A stretch of DNA of 64,000 nucleotides from Noviherbaspirillum soli (GTDB taxonomy: Bacteria > Pseudomonadota > Gammaproteobacteria > Burkholderiales > Burkholderiaceae_D): contig NZ_JACYOX010000003.1 of assembly GCF_015352955.1 (NCBI RefSeq), positions 62,001-126,000 on the forward strand, in the 5' to 3' direction. Both the position numbers and the translations under genes were made by a program. Below the pieces are notes generated by a model. That model saw only the letters and a list, made by a program, of their open reading frames with translations, did no database searches and had not been told where the DNA came from. The first letter of the stretch is position 1, and each line of letters opens with the position of its first letter. Positions 44,011 to 52,382 of this stretch are shown here, in pieces.

Positions 44011-46083
44011 TTACGCCAGCCTTACCAGCGCATCCACCGCCACTACGCCCTCGCCGGCAGCGCGCACGATCAGGGGATTGATTTCCGCCTCCGCCACCTT
44101 CAGGTCGGGCAGCAGCGCCAGCCCGGAAAGCGCAACGATGGCCTGCGCCAGCGCGTCGAGGTCGCCGGCCGGCTTTCCACGGTAGCCGGCAAGGGCTTGC
44201 AGCGCCTTGACCTCGCCTATCATCTCCCGCGCGGTGTCCAGGTCCACCGGCGCCAGCCGCATGCTGCGGTCGCGATAGATCTCGGTCAGCACGCCCCCAG
44301 CGGCCAGCATCACCAGCGGACCAACCTGGGCATCGAGCCGGTAGCCTATCAATACCTCGCCCACGCCACGCACCATGCCCTGCGCCAGGATGCGCTCGAC
44401 CGTGGTGCCGGGCCGGCGCGCCGCGACCTCGGTGGAAATCGTATTCATGGCCTGCAGCAGGCCGGCGTGGTCCTGGATGCCCAGCACCACGCCGCCGACG
44501 TCGGTCTTGTGAGCGATGTCGGCATGCAGCACCTTGGCCGCCAGCGGATAGGGCAGGCCATGCGCAGGGCAAGCATCATCTGCATCGATCGCGGCCACTG
44601 GCGCATGCGCAACGCCGATGCGTTGCAAGAGGCCATAGGCCTGCAGTTCATCCAGCATGCACGGCGTGCCTCCGGCTTGCGCGGGCGTCGCCTGGGCGCG
44701 CGGCGCGCGGCGGGCAAAGGCGGCGGCGATGGCGTCGGCGCAGGCTTCGGGCGTGCGGAAGTTGGGCACGCCGGCGGCCGACAGCAGCGCCAGCGCCTGC
44801 GGCGCTTCCGGCACCAGGAAGGCCACCAGCGGCTTGGGGCCATTCCTGCTGTCGACGATGGGGCGCACCGCGAGGTCGGGATGATAGCGGGCGGAGGAGC
44901 CGGCCACGGCCACGATCAGGTCGAACTCCGGCGCGGCCGACATCACGTCGATCGCCGCCTTCATCACTTCGTAGCGGGTGCCGGCCAGCGTCAGGTCGAC
45001 GATGGCGCCATGGCCCACCTTCACGCCGGCCGCGGCCAGGCGCGCAAAGGTGTCATGGGACGGGGTTTCCACCTGCACGCCGCGCATGCCCAGCTGGTCC
45101 ACCACCATGGCAGCGCCGCCGCCCGTGGTGGTGATCACGCCCACCCGCGGCGACTTGCGATGGGCCAGCGGCATGCGCGCCATCAGCGGCAGGCATTCGA
45201 TGAAGGCTTCCAGGGTCTCGACGCGGGCGATGCCGCAGTCCTTCAGGAAGGTGTCGGCCACGTCGTCCTCGCCGGCCAGGGCGCCGGTATGGGACACCGC
45301 CAGCTCCGCCGCGGCCGCCGAGCGGCCGAGCTTGTATGCCGCCACCGGCTTGCCGCGCGCGGCGGCGGCCAAGGCGAACTCGCGCAGCCGGTCGCCCTTG
45401 CGTATGGTTTCCAGGAACAGCAGGTAACCCGTGATATCGGGGTCGTCCAGCGTGGCAAGGCAGATCTCGCCGATGCCGAGGTCGGCTTCATTGCCCACCG
45501 AGACCAGACCGGCAAAGCCGATGCCGCGCTCCTTGCCGCGCGAGACCAGCGCGCCGATCATGCTGCCGCTGTGCGAGGCCACGAAGATGCCGCCGGGCGG
45601 CAGTTCCGGTTCGGCGAAGGCGGCGTTGGCGGTGATCATGCAGCGCCGGTGCACGTTCACCACGCCCAGGCTGTTCGGCCCGACCACCCGTATGCCGGTG
45701 CGGGCGCAGATCTCGCGCAACCGCTCCTCGCGCGCCAAGCCTTCCGGTCCGGCCTCGGAAAAGCCGTTGGCCAGGATGCTGGCGACCTTGATGCCGGCCG
45801 CCGCGCATTCCTCCAGCGCGGGCAGCACCAGCTCGGTCGGCGTGACGATATAGGCATGGTCGGGGACTTCCGGCAGCGCCGCCACGGACGGCCAGGCGCG
45901 TTCGCCGAGCACCGTGTCGCGGCGCGGATTGACCGGATAGATCGCGCCCTGGAAGCCGGCGCGGCGCAGGAACAGCACCGGCCGGCCGGAGGTCTTGGCG
46001 GGATCGTCGGATGCGCCAATGATGGCGATGCTGCGCGGAGAAAAGAGTGCCTGTCCAAGGCGGGCGTCGGGTATGGCGGGCAT
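44011..46083 (-). CDS. ADP-forming acyl-CoA synthetase (acetate--CoA ligase family)
   Basis: 690-residue fused NDP-forming acyl-CoA synthetase. The N-terminal CoA-binding domain (about 8-110) has RSIAIIGASDDPAKTSGRP and ILANGFSEAG; the succinyl-CoA-ligase-like region follows with GPNSLGVVN, ASHSGSMIGAL and SHTGALAGEDD, and the ATP-grasp domain occupies about 470-690 (PLAAKVLHADIAHKTDVGGV, VMLAAGGVLTEIYRD). It activates an organic acid with ATP and CoA. It faces the acyl-CoA dehydrogenase operon across a 336-bp divergent gap and probably feeds it. The acid is unknown. Confidence 0.88.
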   Translation of the reverse strand: MPAIPDARLGQALFSPRSIAIIGASDDPAKTSGRPVLFLRRAGFQGAIYPVNPRRDTVLGERAWPSVAALPEVPDHAYIVTPTELVLPALEECAAAGIKVASILANGFSEAGPEGLAREERLREICARTGIRVVGPNSLGVVNVHRRCMITANAAFAEPELPPGGIFVASHSGSMIGALVSRGKERGIGFAGLVSVGNEADLGIGEICLATLDDPDITGYLLFLETIRKGDRLREFALAAAARGKPVAAYKLGRSAAAAELAVSHTGALAGEDDVADTFLKDCGIARVETLEAFIECLPLMARMPLAHRKSPRVGVITTTGGGAAMVVDQLGMRGVQVETPSHDTFARLAAAGVKVGHGAIVDLTLAGTRYEVMKAAIDVMSAAPEFDLIVAVAGSSARYHPDLAVRPIVDSRNGPKPLVAFLVPEAPQALALLSAAGVPNFRTPEACADAIAAAFARRAPRAQATPAQAGGTPCMLDELQAYGLLQRIGVAHAPVAAIDADDACPAHGLPYPLAAKVLHADIAHKTDVGGVVLGIQDHAGLLQAMNTISTEVAARRPGTTVERILAQGMVRGVGEVLIGYRLDAQVGPLVMLAAGGVLTEIYRDRSMRLAPVDLDTAREMIGEVKALQALAGYRGKPAGDLDALAQAIVALSGLALLPDLKVAEAEINPLIVRAAGEGVVAVDALVRLA

Positions 46084-46419
46084 GCTGTGCTTGTCCTTCG
46101 AATCAACAATGAGCGGAGTGGGCTTCGGGCTCGTGTACGGCTGCGGCTACGAGGCCGAATGCCTGGCCGCAGCGATTATTGCACCGGCAGTATCAGGCGG
46201 CCATTTCCGATTTGGTATGCAGCTATGCCTTTTTGTAAAGCCAGGGCCCAGCCTGCCATGAGTTTTTCTCATGCCGGCTTGCATAACCGGAAATTGTCAA
46301 AGCACCGGTCCCGGCGCACACTGCAGCGCATTCGGAGCGCTTGCCTTGGCCTCGTCACGGCGGCCGGGAGTCAAGCGCGCCAGCAGCATGAACCATCGCA
46401 GATCATCAACGAGGACCTA
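46084..46419. other. Divergent promoter region, no clear operator
   Basis: 336 bp between the starts of the acyl-CoA synthetase and the acyl-CoA dehydrogenase genes. It must contain promoters in both directions. I looked for TTGGTT-type GntR sites and LysR-like T-N11-A dyads and found none I would defend. Confidence 0.5.
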
Positions 46420-47577
46420 ATGAATTTCGAACTGAGTGAAGAGCACCGCGCCTTTGCCGATTCCGTACGCCGCTTTGCCCAGGACAAGCTGGCGCCAGGC
46501 GCGCTGGCACGCGCGCATGCCACCCGCTATCCCTGGGATGTGGCTGCCATGCTGGCCGAGCAGGGCTTGCTGGGCATTGCCTTCGATGAAGCCGACGGCG
46601 GCCAGGGCGGCACCCTGATGCATGCTGTGCTGGCAATCCAGGAAGTGGCGCTGGCCTGCCCGAAGAGCGCCGACATCGTCCAGGCCGGCAACTTCGGCCC
46701 GATCCGGACCTTCGTCGAATATGCCAGCGCCGAGCAGAAGCAGCGCTTCCTGCCCGATCTGCTGGCCGGCAGGAAGCTCATTGCGCTGGGCATGAGCGAG
46801 CCCGATGCCGGCTCGGCCGTGACCGAGCTCAAGACCAGCGCCACCGAAGACGGCGACGGCTACCTGGTCAATGGCAGCAAGGTGTTTTCCACCCATAGCC
46901 CCGAAGCCGACCTGTTCCTGATCTATGTGCGCTTCGGTCCCGGCGTCGATGGCATCGGCTCGGTGCTGGTGGAGCGCGGCACGCCCGGCTTCACGGTTGG
47001 CGAGCCTTCGTCCTTCATGAGCGGCGAGCAGTGGAGCCAGCTCTATTTCGAGAACTGCCGCATACCGCGGGCCAACGTGCTGCTCGGCATGGGCGGCTTC
47101 AAGAAGCAGATCTCGGGCTTCAATGTCGAGCGGCTGGGCAATTCCTCGCGCTCGCTGGCGCTGGGCCGCTATGCCTTCAATGCGGCGCGCGAACATGCGG
47201 CCACCCGCAAGCAGTTCGGCCGCGCGCTGTGCGAGTTCCAGGGCATCCAGTGGAAGTTCGCTGAGATGACGATGAAGCTGGAAGCCGCGCAGCTGCTGCT
47301 GTATCGGGCCGCGCTGGAAGGCGAGCATGGCCTGCCGTCGGCGCAGAGCACCGCGATGGCCAAGCTCGCCTGCAACCAGGCCGGCTGGGACGTGGCCAAT
47401 GAAGCGCTGCAGGTCATGGGCGCGATGGGCTACAGCCAGGAAATGCTGATCGAGTACTGCGTGCGCCGCACCCGTGGCTGGATGATCGCCGGCGGCTCGA
47501 TCGAGATGCTGAAGAACCGGATCGCCGAAGGCGTGTTCGGCCGGTCCTTCCCGCAGCGCGCCGCCAGGGCAGCCTGA
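46420..47577 (+). CDS. Acyl-CoA dehydrogenase
   Basis: Flavin-dependent oxidoreductase of 385 residues that introduces a 2,3 double bond in an acyl-CoA. The three-domain fold is evident: the N-terminal helical part NFELSEEHRAFADSVRRFA, the beta domain with LIALGMSEPDAGSAV and YLVNGSKVFSTHSPEAD, and the C-terminal helical part with FGRALCEFQGIQWKFAEM and QVMGAMGYSQEMLIEYCVRRTRGW (quoted in part). The catalytic base cannot be fixed without an alignment. AGGA precedes the ATG. It is the first gene of a five-gene operon and is opposite an acyl-CoA synthetase. Confidence 0.9.
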   Translation: MNFELSEEHRAFADSVRRFAQDKLAPGALARAHATRYPWDVAAMLAEQGLLGIAFDEADGGQGGTLMHAVLAIQEVALACPKSADIVQAGNFGPIRTFVEYASAEQKQRFLPDLLAGRKLIALGMSEPDAGSAVTELKTSATEDGDGYLVNGSKVFSTHSPEADLFLIYVRFGPGVDGIGSVLVERGTPGFTVGEPSSFMSGEQWSQLYFENCRIPRANVLLGMGGFKKQISGFNVERLGNSSRSLALGRYAFNAAREHAATRKQFGRALCEFQGIQWKFAEMTMKLEAAQLLLYRAALEGEHGLPSAQSTAMAKLACNQAGWDVANEALQVMGAMGYSQEMLIEYCVRRTRGWMIAGGSIEMLKNRIAEGVFGRSFPQRAARAA

Positions 47578-47621
47578 ACGCCCTTCATCCATCCATAAAT
47601 AAAACGATCAAGGAGACCTTC

Positions 47622-48617
47622 ATGAAATTCAATGCCACCCTGCGCAAGTTCGCCCTGCCGGCGATCGGCGCCGCCCTTGCCCTGTTTGCGCAGAATGCGC
47701 CGGCCCAGGACCCGGCCTGGCCCATCAAGCCGGTGACCATGATCGTCGGCTTTTCCGCCGGCGGCACCACCGACATCATCGCCCGCATGCTAGGCATCGA
47801 ACTCTCCAAGATGTGGAACCAGTCGGTGATCGTTGAAAACCGTCCCGGCGCAGGCGGCAACATCGCCGGCGCCGCAGTGGCCAAGGCTGCGCCCGACGGC
47901 TATACCCTGTTCATGGGCTCGACCGGCCCGCTGTCGGTCAACACCAGCCTGTACAAGCGCATGCCCTTCGACCACCTGAAGGACTTCACGCCGATCTCGC
48001 TGGTGGCCGACGTGCCCAACATGCTGGTGGTCAATCCGAAGACCATGCAGGCCAATAACTTCAAGGAATTCATGGCGCTGCTCAAGGCCAATCCCGGCAA
48101 GTACTTCTATGCCTCCACCGGCAGCGGCACCGCATCCCATCTGGCCACGGAACTGCTGAAGTCGCAGGCCAATGTGGAAGCGACCCATGTGCCCTACAAG
48201 GGCGCGGTCGCGCTGAATGACCTGCTGGGCGGCGATGCGGTGCATTTCATGTTCGCCACGATTCCGTCGGCGGTCCAGCATGTGCGCAGCGGACGTCTCA
48301 AGGCGCTGGCGCTGTCGAGCAAGAAGCGCTCGACCGGCCTGCCCGACATTCCGACCGTGGCCGAATCCGGCTACCCGAATTTCGATGCTAGTTCTTGGTT
48401 CGGCCTGGTGGGCCCGGCCAACATGCCCAAGGCCGTGACGGAAAAGATTTCATCCGACATTGCCCGCGTGCTGGCCATGCCGGAGATACACGCCAAGTTC
48501 ATCGAGCAGGGCGCCGAACCGGTCGGCTCGACGCCCCAGGAATTCGGCAAGTACATGAAGGATGAAACGGCGAAATGGGCAAGCGTGGTCAAGATTTCCG
48601 GCGCCACGGCCGAGTAA
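47622..48617 (+). CDS. Bug-family tripartite tricarboxylate transporter receptor
   Basis: 331-residue periplasmic binding protein with a signal peptide (ending NAPAQD near residue 27). Ligand loops read WPIKPVTMIVGFSAGGTTDIIAR and VIVENRPGAGGNIAGAAVAK; GVAL-type middle motif is THVPYKGAVALNDLLGGD. It is 44 bp after the acyl-CoA dehydrogenase, with AAGGAG ahead of its ATG, and presumably delivers the substrate of this operon. As with the other receptor in the window, the membrane partners are not nearby. Confidence 0.88.
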   Translation: MKFNATLRKFALPAIGAALALFAQNAPAQDPAWPIKPVTMIVGFSAGGTTDIIARMLGIELSKMWNQSVIVENRPGAGGNIAGAAVAKAAPDGYTLFMGSTGPLSVNTSLYKRMPFDHLKDFTPISLVADVPNMLVVNPKTMQANNFKEFMALLKANPGKYFYASTGSGTASHLATELLKSQANVEATHVPYKGAVALNDLLGGDAVHFMFATIPSAVQHVRSGRLKALALSSKKRSTGLPDIPTVAESGYPNFDASSWFGLVGPANMPKAVTEKISSDIARVLAMPEIHAKFIEQGAEPVGSTPQEFGKYMKDETAKWASVVKISGATAE

Positions 48618-48634
48618 GAGCAAAGGAGCATCGC

Positions 48635-49966
48635 ATGTACGTTGTTGAACAGTTCGCGCAGTTTGCCGTTGACTACCGCGCCGCGGCCATGAGCCCGGAG
48701 GTCGTGCATCATGCCAGGCGCGCCGTGATCGACTGGCATGCGGCGGCGCTGCCGGGCGCGGTGCTGCCGCCGGCCACGTCGCTGGAGCGGGCCCTGGCGG
48801 AAGAGCTGGGGCATGGCAGCGCCCGCCTGATGCTGGGCCAGCCGGCCACCGTGCGGCTGGCGGCGCTGGTCAACGGCACCGCGTCGCATATCGTGGAGGT
48901 GGACGACATCTTCCGCGAAGCGATCTACCATCCGGGCGCGCCCACCATTGCGGCGGCGCTGGCACTGGGCCAGTCGCGCAAGGTGTCGGGCGAGGCATTC
49001 CTGCGCGCGGTGGTGGTGGGCTACGAGATCTCGACCCGCATCGGGGCCGCGATGGGCCGGGCGCATTACCGGCACTGGCATAACACCGGCACCATAGGCT
49101 GCTTCGGCGCGGCGGCGGCGGCGGCCGAGATACTGGGGCTGGACCAGGCCCGCTTCGCGCATGCGCTGGCCACCGTGGCCACCTTCGCCGCCGGGCTGCA
49201 GCAGGCCTTCCGCATGGATTCGATGTCCAAGCCGCTGCATGCCGGCCGTGCCGCCGAAGCCGGCGTCACCGCGGCGCTGGCGGCGGCGCAAGGCGTGACC
49301 GGCTCGCTCGACATCCTCGAAGGGGAAGCCGGCCTGGGCTGCGCAATGAGCGACGGTCCGGACTGGGGAAAAGCGGTGTCGACCCTGGGCCGCGACTTCC
49401 ATGTCACCCGCATCACGTTCAAGAACCACGCCTGCTGCGGCCATACCTTCGCGCCGATCGACGGCGCGCTGGCGCTGCAGGCGCAGCACGGCCTGCGCGC
49501 CGTCGACATCGAGCAGATCAGCATCGGCACCTACCGCGCCGCGCTGGAAGTGGCCGGCTACGAGAATCCGGCCACGCCGGCCGAAGCGCGCTTCTCGGTC
49601 AAGTACACGGTGGCCAGCGCGCTGACCCATGGCAGCGTGCGCCTGGCCGCGTTCGAGCCGGCGCGCATGAACGATGCGGCGACCCGCGCACTGATGAAGA
49701 AGATCACATTGACGGTCGATCCGGAACTGGACGCCGCCTTTCCCGGACAGCGCGCCGCCCGTGTCGAGATCCGGCTGCGCGACGGCCGGGTGCTGGCCTT
49801 CCTGCAGCCGTTCCGCAAGGGCGATCCGGAAGCCCCGCTGTCGGACCGCGAGCTCGAGCAGAAATACCGCGAACTCGCCGATCCGGTGCTGGGAAGCGTG
49901 GCGGCCGGCGCCCTGCTGGAGAAACTCAATCGCCTGGACGAACTGCCGGGCCTGGAAACGCTCTGA
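48635..49966 (+). CDS. MmgE/PrpD-family protein
   Basis: 443-residue member of the MmgE/PrpD family, whose known members are 2-methylcitrate dehydratase (PrpD), aconitate decarboxylase and related lyases acting on tri- or dicarboxylates. Conserved segments include NGTASHIVEVDDIFREAIYHPG and RFAHALATVATFAAGLQQAF. AAAGGAG precedes the ATG at 48635; a longer frame from 48575 overlaps the preceding gene and is rejected. It is the third gene of the operon, 17 bp behind the receptor gene, and suggests dehydration or isomerisation of the imported acid. Confidence 0.88.
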   Translation: MYVVEQFAQFAVDYRAAAMSPEVVHHARRAVIDWHAAALPGAVLPPATSLERALAEELGHGSARLMLGQPATVRLAALVNGTASHIVEVDDIFREAIYHPGAPTIAAALALGQSRKVSGEAFLRAVVVGYEISTRIGAAMGRAHYRHWHNTGTIGCFGAAAAAAEILGLDQARFAHALATVATFAAGLQQAFRMDSMSKPLHAGRAAEAGVTAALAAAQGVTGSLDILEGEAGLGCAMSDGPDWGKAVSTLGRDFHVTRITFKNHACCGHTFAPIDGALALQAQHGLRAVDIEQISIGTYRAALEVAGYENPATPAEARFSVKYTVASALTHGSVRLAAFEPARMNDAATRALMKKITLTVDPELDAAFPGQRAARVEIRLRDGRVLAFLQPFRKGDPEAPLSDRELEQKYRELADPVLGSVAAGALLEKLNRLDELPGLETL

Positions 49967-50005
49967 GGCGATGCGACGGCCCGGCAGATCAAAGGGAAAC
50001 ACCAC

Positions 50006-50860
50006 ATGGCAACACCGATTGCATTGAACGAAGGCCTGCACGAGGGCATGGTCGACACCAGCCTGGGCAAGCTGCATTACGTCAGCGCCGGCAACGGCAC
50101 GCCGCTGGTGCTGATCCATGGCGGCTTTGGCAGCTGGCTGCACTGGCGCGACAACATCGCGGCGCTGGCGCGGCACCATACGGTGTTTGCGATCGATTTG
50201 CCGGGCTTCGGCCTGTCATGCGACGCCGCACCGGAAAGCGATATCGACGGCCTGGCGCGTCCGGTGGGCGAAGCCATCGCCGGCCTGCGCGCCACGCTCG
50301 CGCCGCCGCTGCGCGACACGCCGCCGGGCATTGCCGCGTTTTCCTTCGGCACCGCGGTGGCGGTGCGGGTTGCGCTGCTGTTTCCGGAGGCGGTGGCTGC
50401 GCTGCTGCTGGTCAATCCACCCGGCCTGGGCCAGGTGTCGGAGGAAGTCAAGGCATTGCAGGCCCGCGCCGCCGAGGCCGCCCGCGGCCAGGGCCTGCGC
50501 GCCGGCCTGGCGGTGACGCTCAACGAGCTGATGGTGAAGGACGCCGCGCTGGCCACCCCCGAAGCGCTCGACCTGCTGGAACAATGCGTGCGGCAGAACC
50601 GCTTCGTGTCGCGCCAGCTGTCGCGCTCGGTGCATCTGCGGCCGATGCTGCAGGCGCTGCAGGTGCCGGTGCATGTAATGCTGGGGCAGGACGACCCGCA
50701 CCAGCGGCATGAACTGGCCGAGCGCCGCGACTGGCTGGCGCAGCACCTCGGGCCGGCATCGGTCAGCGTGATTGCCGACGCCGGCCACTGGCTGCAATAC
50801 GAGCAGGCGGCGCGCTTCAATGCGCTCGCGCTGCGCTTCTTCAGTGGGGCACAGGCATGA
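50006..50860 (+). CDS. Alpha/beta hydrolase
   Basis: 284-residue hydrolase. LIHGGFGSWLHWRDNI carries the oxyanion region, the nucleophile elbow is AFSFGTAVAV (the first Gly of GxSxG is replaced by Ala), and Asp and His are plausible in LGQDDPHQRHE and DAGHWLQYEQ. It is cytosolic, 39 bp after the MmgE/PrpD gene and overlapping the next gene by 4 bp. A role as ester, lactone or C-C hydrolase in the same pathway is likely; meta-cleavage-type hydrolases look similar. Confidence 0.85.
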   Translation: MATPIALNEGLHEGMVDTSLGKLHYVSAGNGTPLVLIHGGFGSWLHWRDNIAALARHHTVFAIDLPGFGLSCDAAPESDIDGLARPVGEAIAGLRATLAPPLRDTPPGIAAFSFGTAVAVRVALLFPEAVAALLLVNPPGLGQVSEEVKALQARAAEAARGQGLRAGLAVTLNELMVKDAALATPEALDLLEQCVRQNRFVSRQLSRSVHLRPMLQALQVPVHVMLGQDDPHQRHELAERRDWLAQHLGPASVSVIADAGHWLQYEQAARFNALALRFFSGAQA

Positions 50861-51846
50861 AGATCACCATCCTCGACGACTACCAGAATGCCGTGCGTTC
50901 GCTGGCTTGCTTCCAGCTGTTGAAGGACCATGACGTCACGGTCTGGAACGACCATGTTGAAGACATCGACCTGCTGGCCAGCCGCCTGGCCGACACCGAG
51001 GTGCTGGTGCTGATCCGCGAGCGCTCCACCATCAGCGCTGCGCTGCTGGAGCGGCTGCCGCTTCTCAAGCTGATCAGCCAGCATGGCGTGACGCCCCACA
51101 TCGACCTGGCCGCCTGCAGCCGGCATGGCGTGCTGGTGTCGGCCGGGCAGTATGGCCGGCCCTCGTATGCAACGGCGGAATTCACCTGGGGCCTGATCCT
51201 CGGCGCGCTGCGCCACATACCGCAGGAAGCGGCGCGGCTCAAGGCCGGGCACTGGCAGTCGACCATGGGCGACGTGCTGCATGGCCGCACCCTGGGCATC
51301 TTCGGCTACGGCCGCATCGGCGCGCTGGTTGCCGGCTATGGCAGGGCATTCGGCATGCGGGTGCTGGTCTGGGGCCGCGACACCACGCTGGACAAGGCAC
51401 GCGCCGACGGCCATCTCACCGCCGCCAGCCAGCGCGAGCTGTTCGAACACGCCGACGTGCTGAGCCTGCATGTCCGGCTGACCGATGCCACGCGCGGCAT
51501 CGTCACTGCCGGACACCTGGCCCTGATGAAGCCCGACGCGCTGATCGTCAATACCAGCCGTGCCGGGCTGATTGCCGCCGGTGCGCTGGAAGCGGCGCTG
51601 CGGGCAGGACGGCCGGGCCGCGCCGCGGTGGACGTGTACGAGCATGAGCCGGTGGGCGCGGACCATCCATTGCTGGCGCTGCCAAATGCGCTGTGCACGC
51701 CGCACCTGGGCTATGTCGAGCGGGATGCCTACGAGTTTGGGTTCGAGAAGGTGTTCGAGCAGATCCTGGCTTTTGCGGCGGGCACGCCGGTGCATGTGGT
51801 GAATGCGGCGATGCTGAAGCAGGAAACTGCGCCGCGAGCGGTATAG
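50857..51846 (+). CDS. D-2-hydroxyacid dehydrogenase family protein
   Basis: NAD(P)-dependent dehydrogenase of 329 residues. The cofactor fold is shown by RTLGIFGYGRIGALVAGYGR; catalytic residues are Arg in VNTSRAGLI, Glu in VYEHEPVG and His in CTPHLGYVE, the standard R-E-H set of D-2-hydroxyacid dehydrogenases. It would interconvert a 2-oxoacid and a 2-hydroxyacid. Overlap with the hydrolase gene (ATGA) makes it the coupled last gene of the operon. Substrate is unknown; phosphoglycerate dehydrogenase is unlikely because no ACT domain follows. Confidence 0.9.
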   Translation: MKITILDDYQNAVRSLACFQLLKDHDVTVWNDHVEDIDLLASRLADTEVLVLIRERSTISAALLERLPLLKLISQHGVTPHIDLAACSRHGVLVSAGQYGRPSYATAEFTWGLILGALRHIPQEAARLKAGHWQSTMGDVLHGRTLGIFGYGRIGALVAGYGRAFGMRVLVWGRDTTLDKARADGHLTAASQRELFEHADVLSLHVRLTDATRGIVTAGHLALMKPDALIVNTSRAGLIAAGALEAALRAGRPGRAAVDVYEHEPVGADHPLLALPNALCTPHLGYVERDAYEFGFEKVFEQILAFAAGTPVHVVNAAMLKQETAPRAV

Positions 51847-51883
51847 GACAGAAGTGGGCGATGCGTCGCCCGCCGATTCGGTG

Positions 51884-52073
51884 GGGCGCAATACCCGCAG
51901 GGCATTGCGCCATGCGTCGCAGCCCGCAGCAGCATTGTCGTGCGGCGTCCGCGCGGCCGTCGGTGCAATGACACTTCGGGGATTGCACCCTGCCAGGATT
52001 GGAGCTGGCGCGGTCGCGGCGGCTGTGGAGTCAAAATGGCGTAGGGTGGAATACCCCGAAGGGGCATTCCACC
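51884..52073. repeat. Three class I REP units
   Basis: Unit 51884-51911 (arms GGCGCAAT/ATTGCGCC, GTGG head), degenerate minus unit 51962-51994 (GGTGCAAT/ATTGCACC with an altered tip) and plus unit 52041-52073 (GTAG head, arms GGTGGAAT/ATTCCACC). The fourth, minus-oriented unit of this cluster follows at 52126. The 536-bp gap behind the catabolic operon is largely made of such units. Confidence 0.72.
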
Positions 52074-52125
52074 GAACCGGTGATCACTGCAAGGCGCGGT
52101 ATTTTCCTGTTGTTCAACTGCCCAT

Positions 52126-52216
52126 GGCGCAATGCCCCTTCGGGATATTGCGCCCTTGCCGACCTCGCACCTTCTCGCGCTCCGGACACCGCTGACACGG
52201 TGCATTCAACGGGACT
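52126..52216. repeat. Class I REP unit and GCTGACACGG repeat (copy 3)
   Basis: REP unit 52126-52154 in minus orientation with arms GGCGCAAT and ATTGCGCC, followed by 52163-52215, a near copy of the 12647 repeat (TCGCACCTTCTCGCGCTCC, ACCGCTGACACGGTGC, TTCAACGGGA). From 52217 to 52382 I see no feature. Confidence 0.7.
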
Positions 52217-52382
52217 TGACTGCGACGTCAGCTGCTGACCTGGCCTCCATCCGCTGACCTGGCGACAGCGCCACCCGCATCAAGTCAACGGGCGAAATCC
52301 TTTGCCGGGCCATCAGGACCACAGCGCTTCCCCGATGTCATAACCACCTTCTCCTGCCTCACATGAAGCAAGAGCCCCGCGC

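Noticed and set aside
44197-46419. Long plus-strand extension of the acyl-CoA dehydrogenase frame across the synthetase gene
   Set aside because: The upstream part is antisense to a conserved enzyme; dehydrogenase homology begins at the ATG at 46420.
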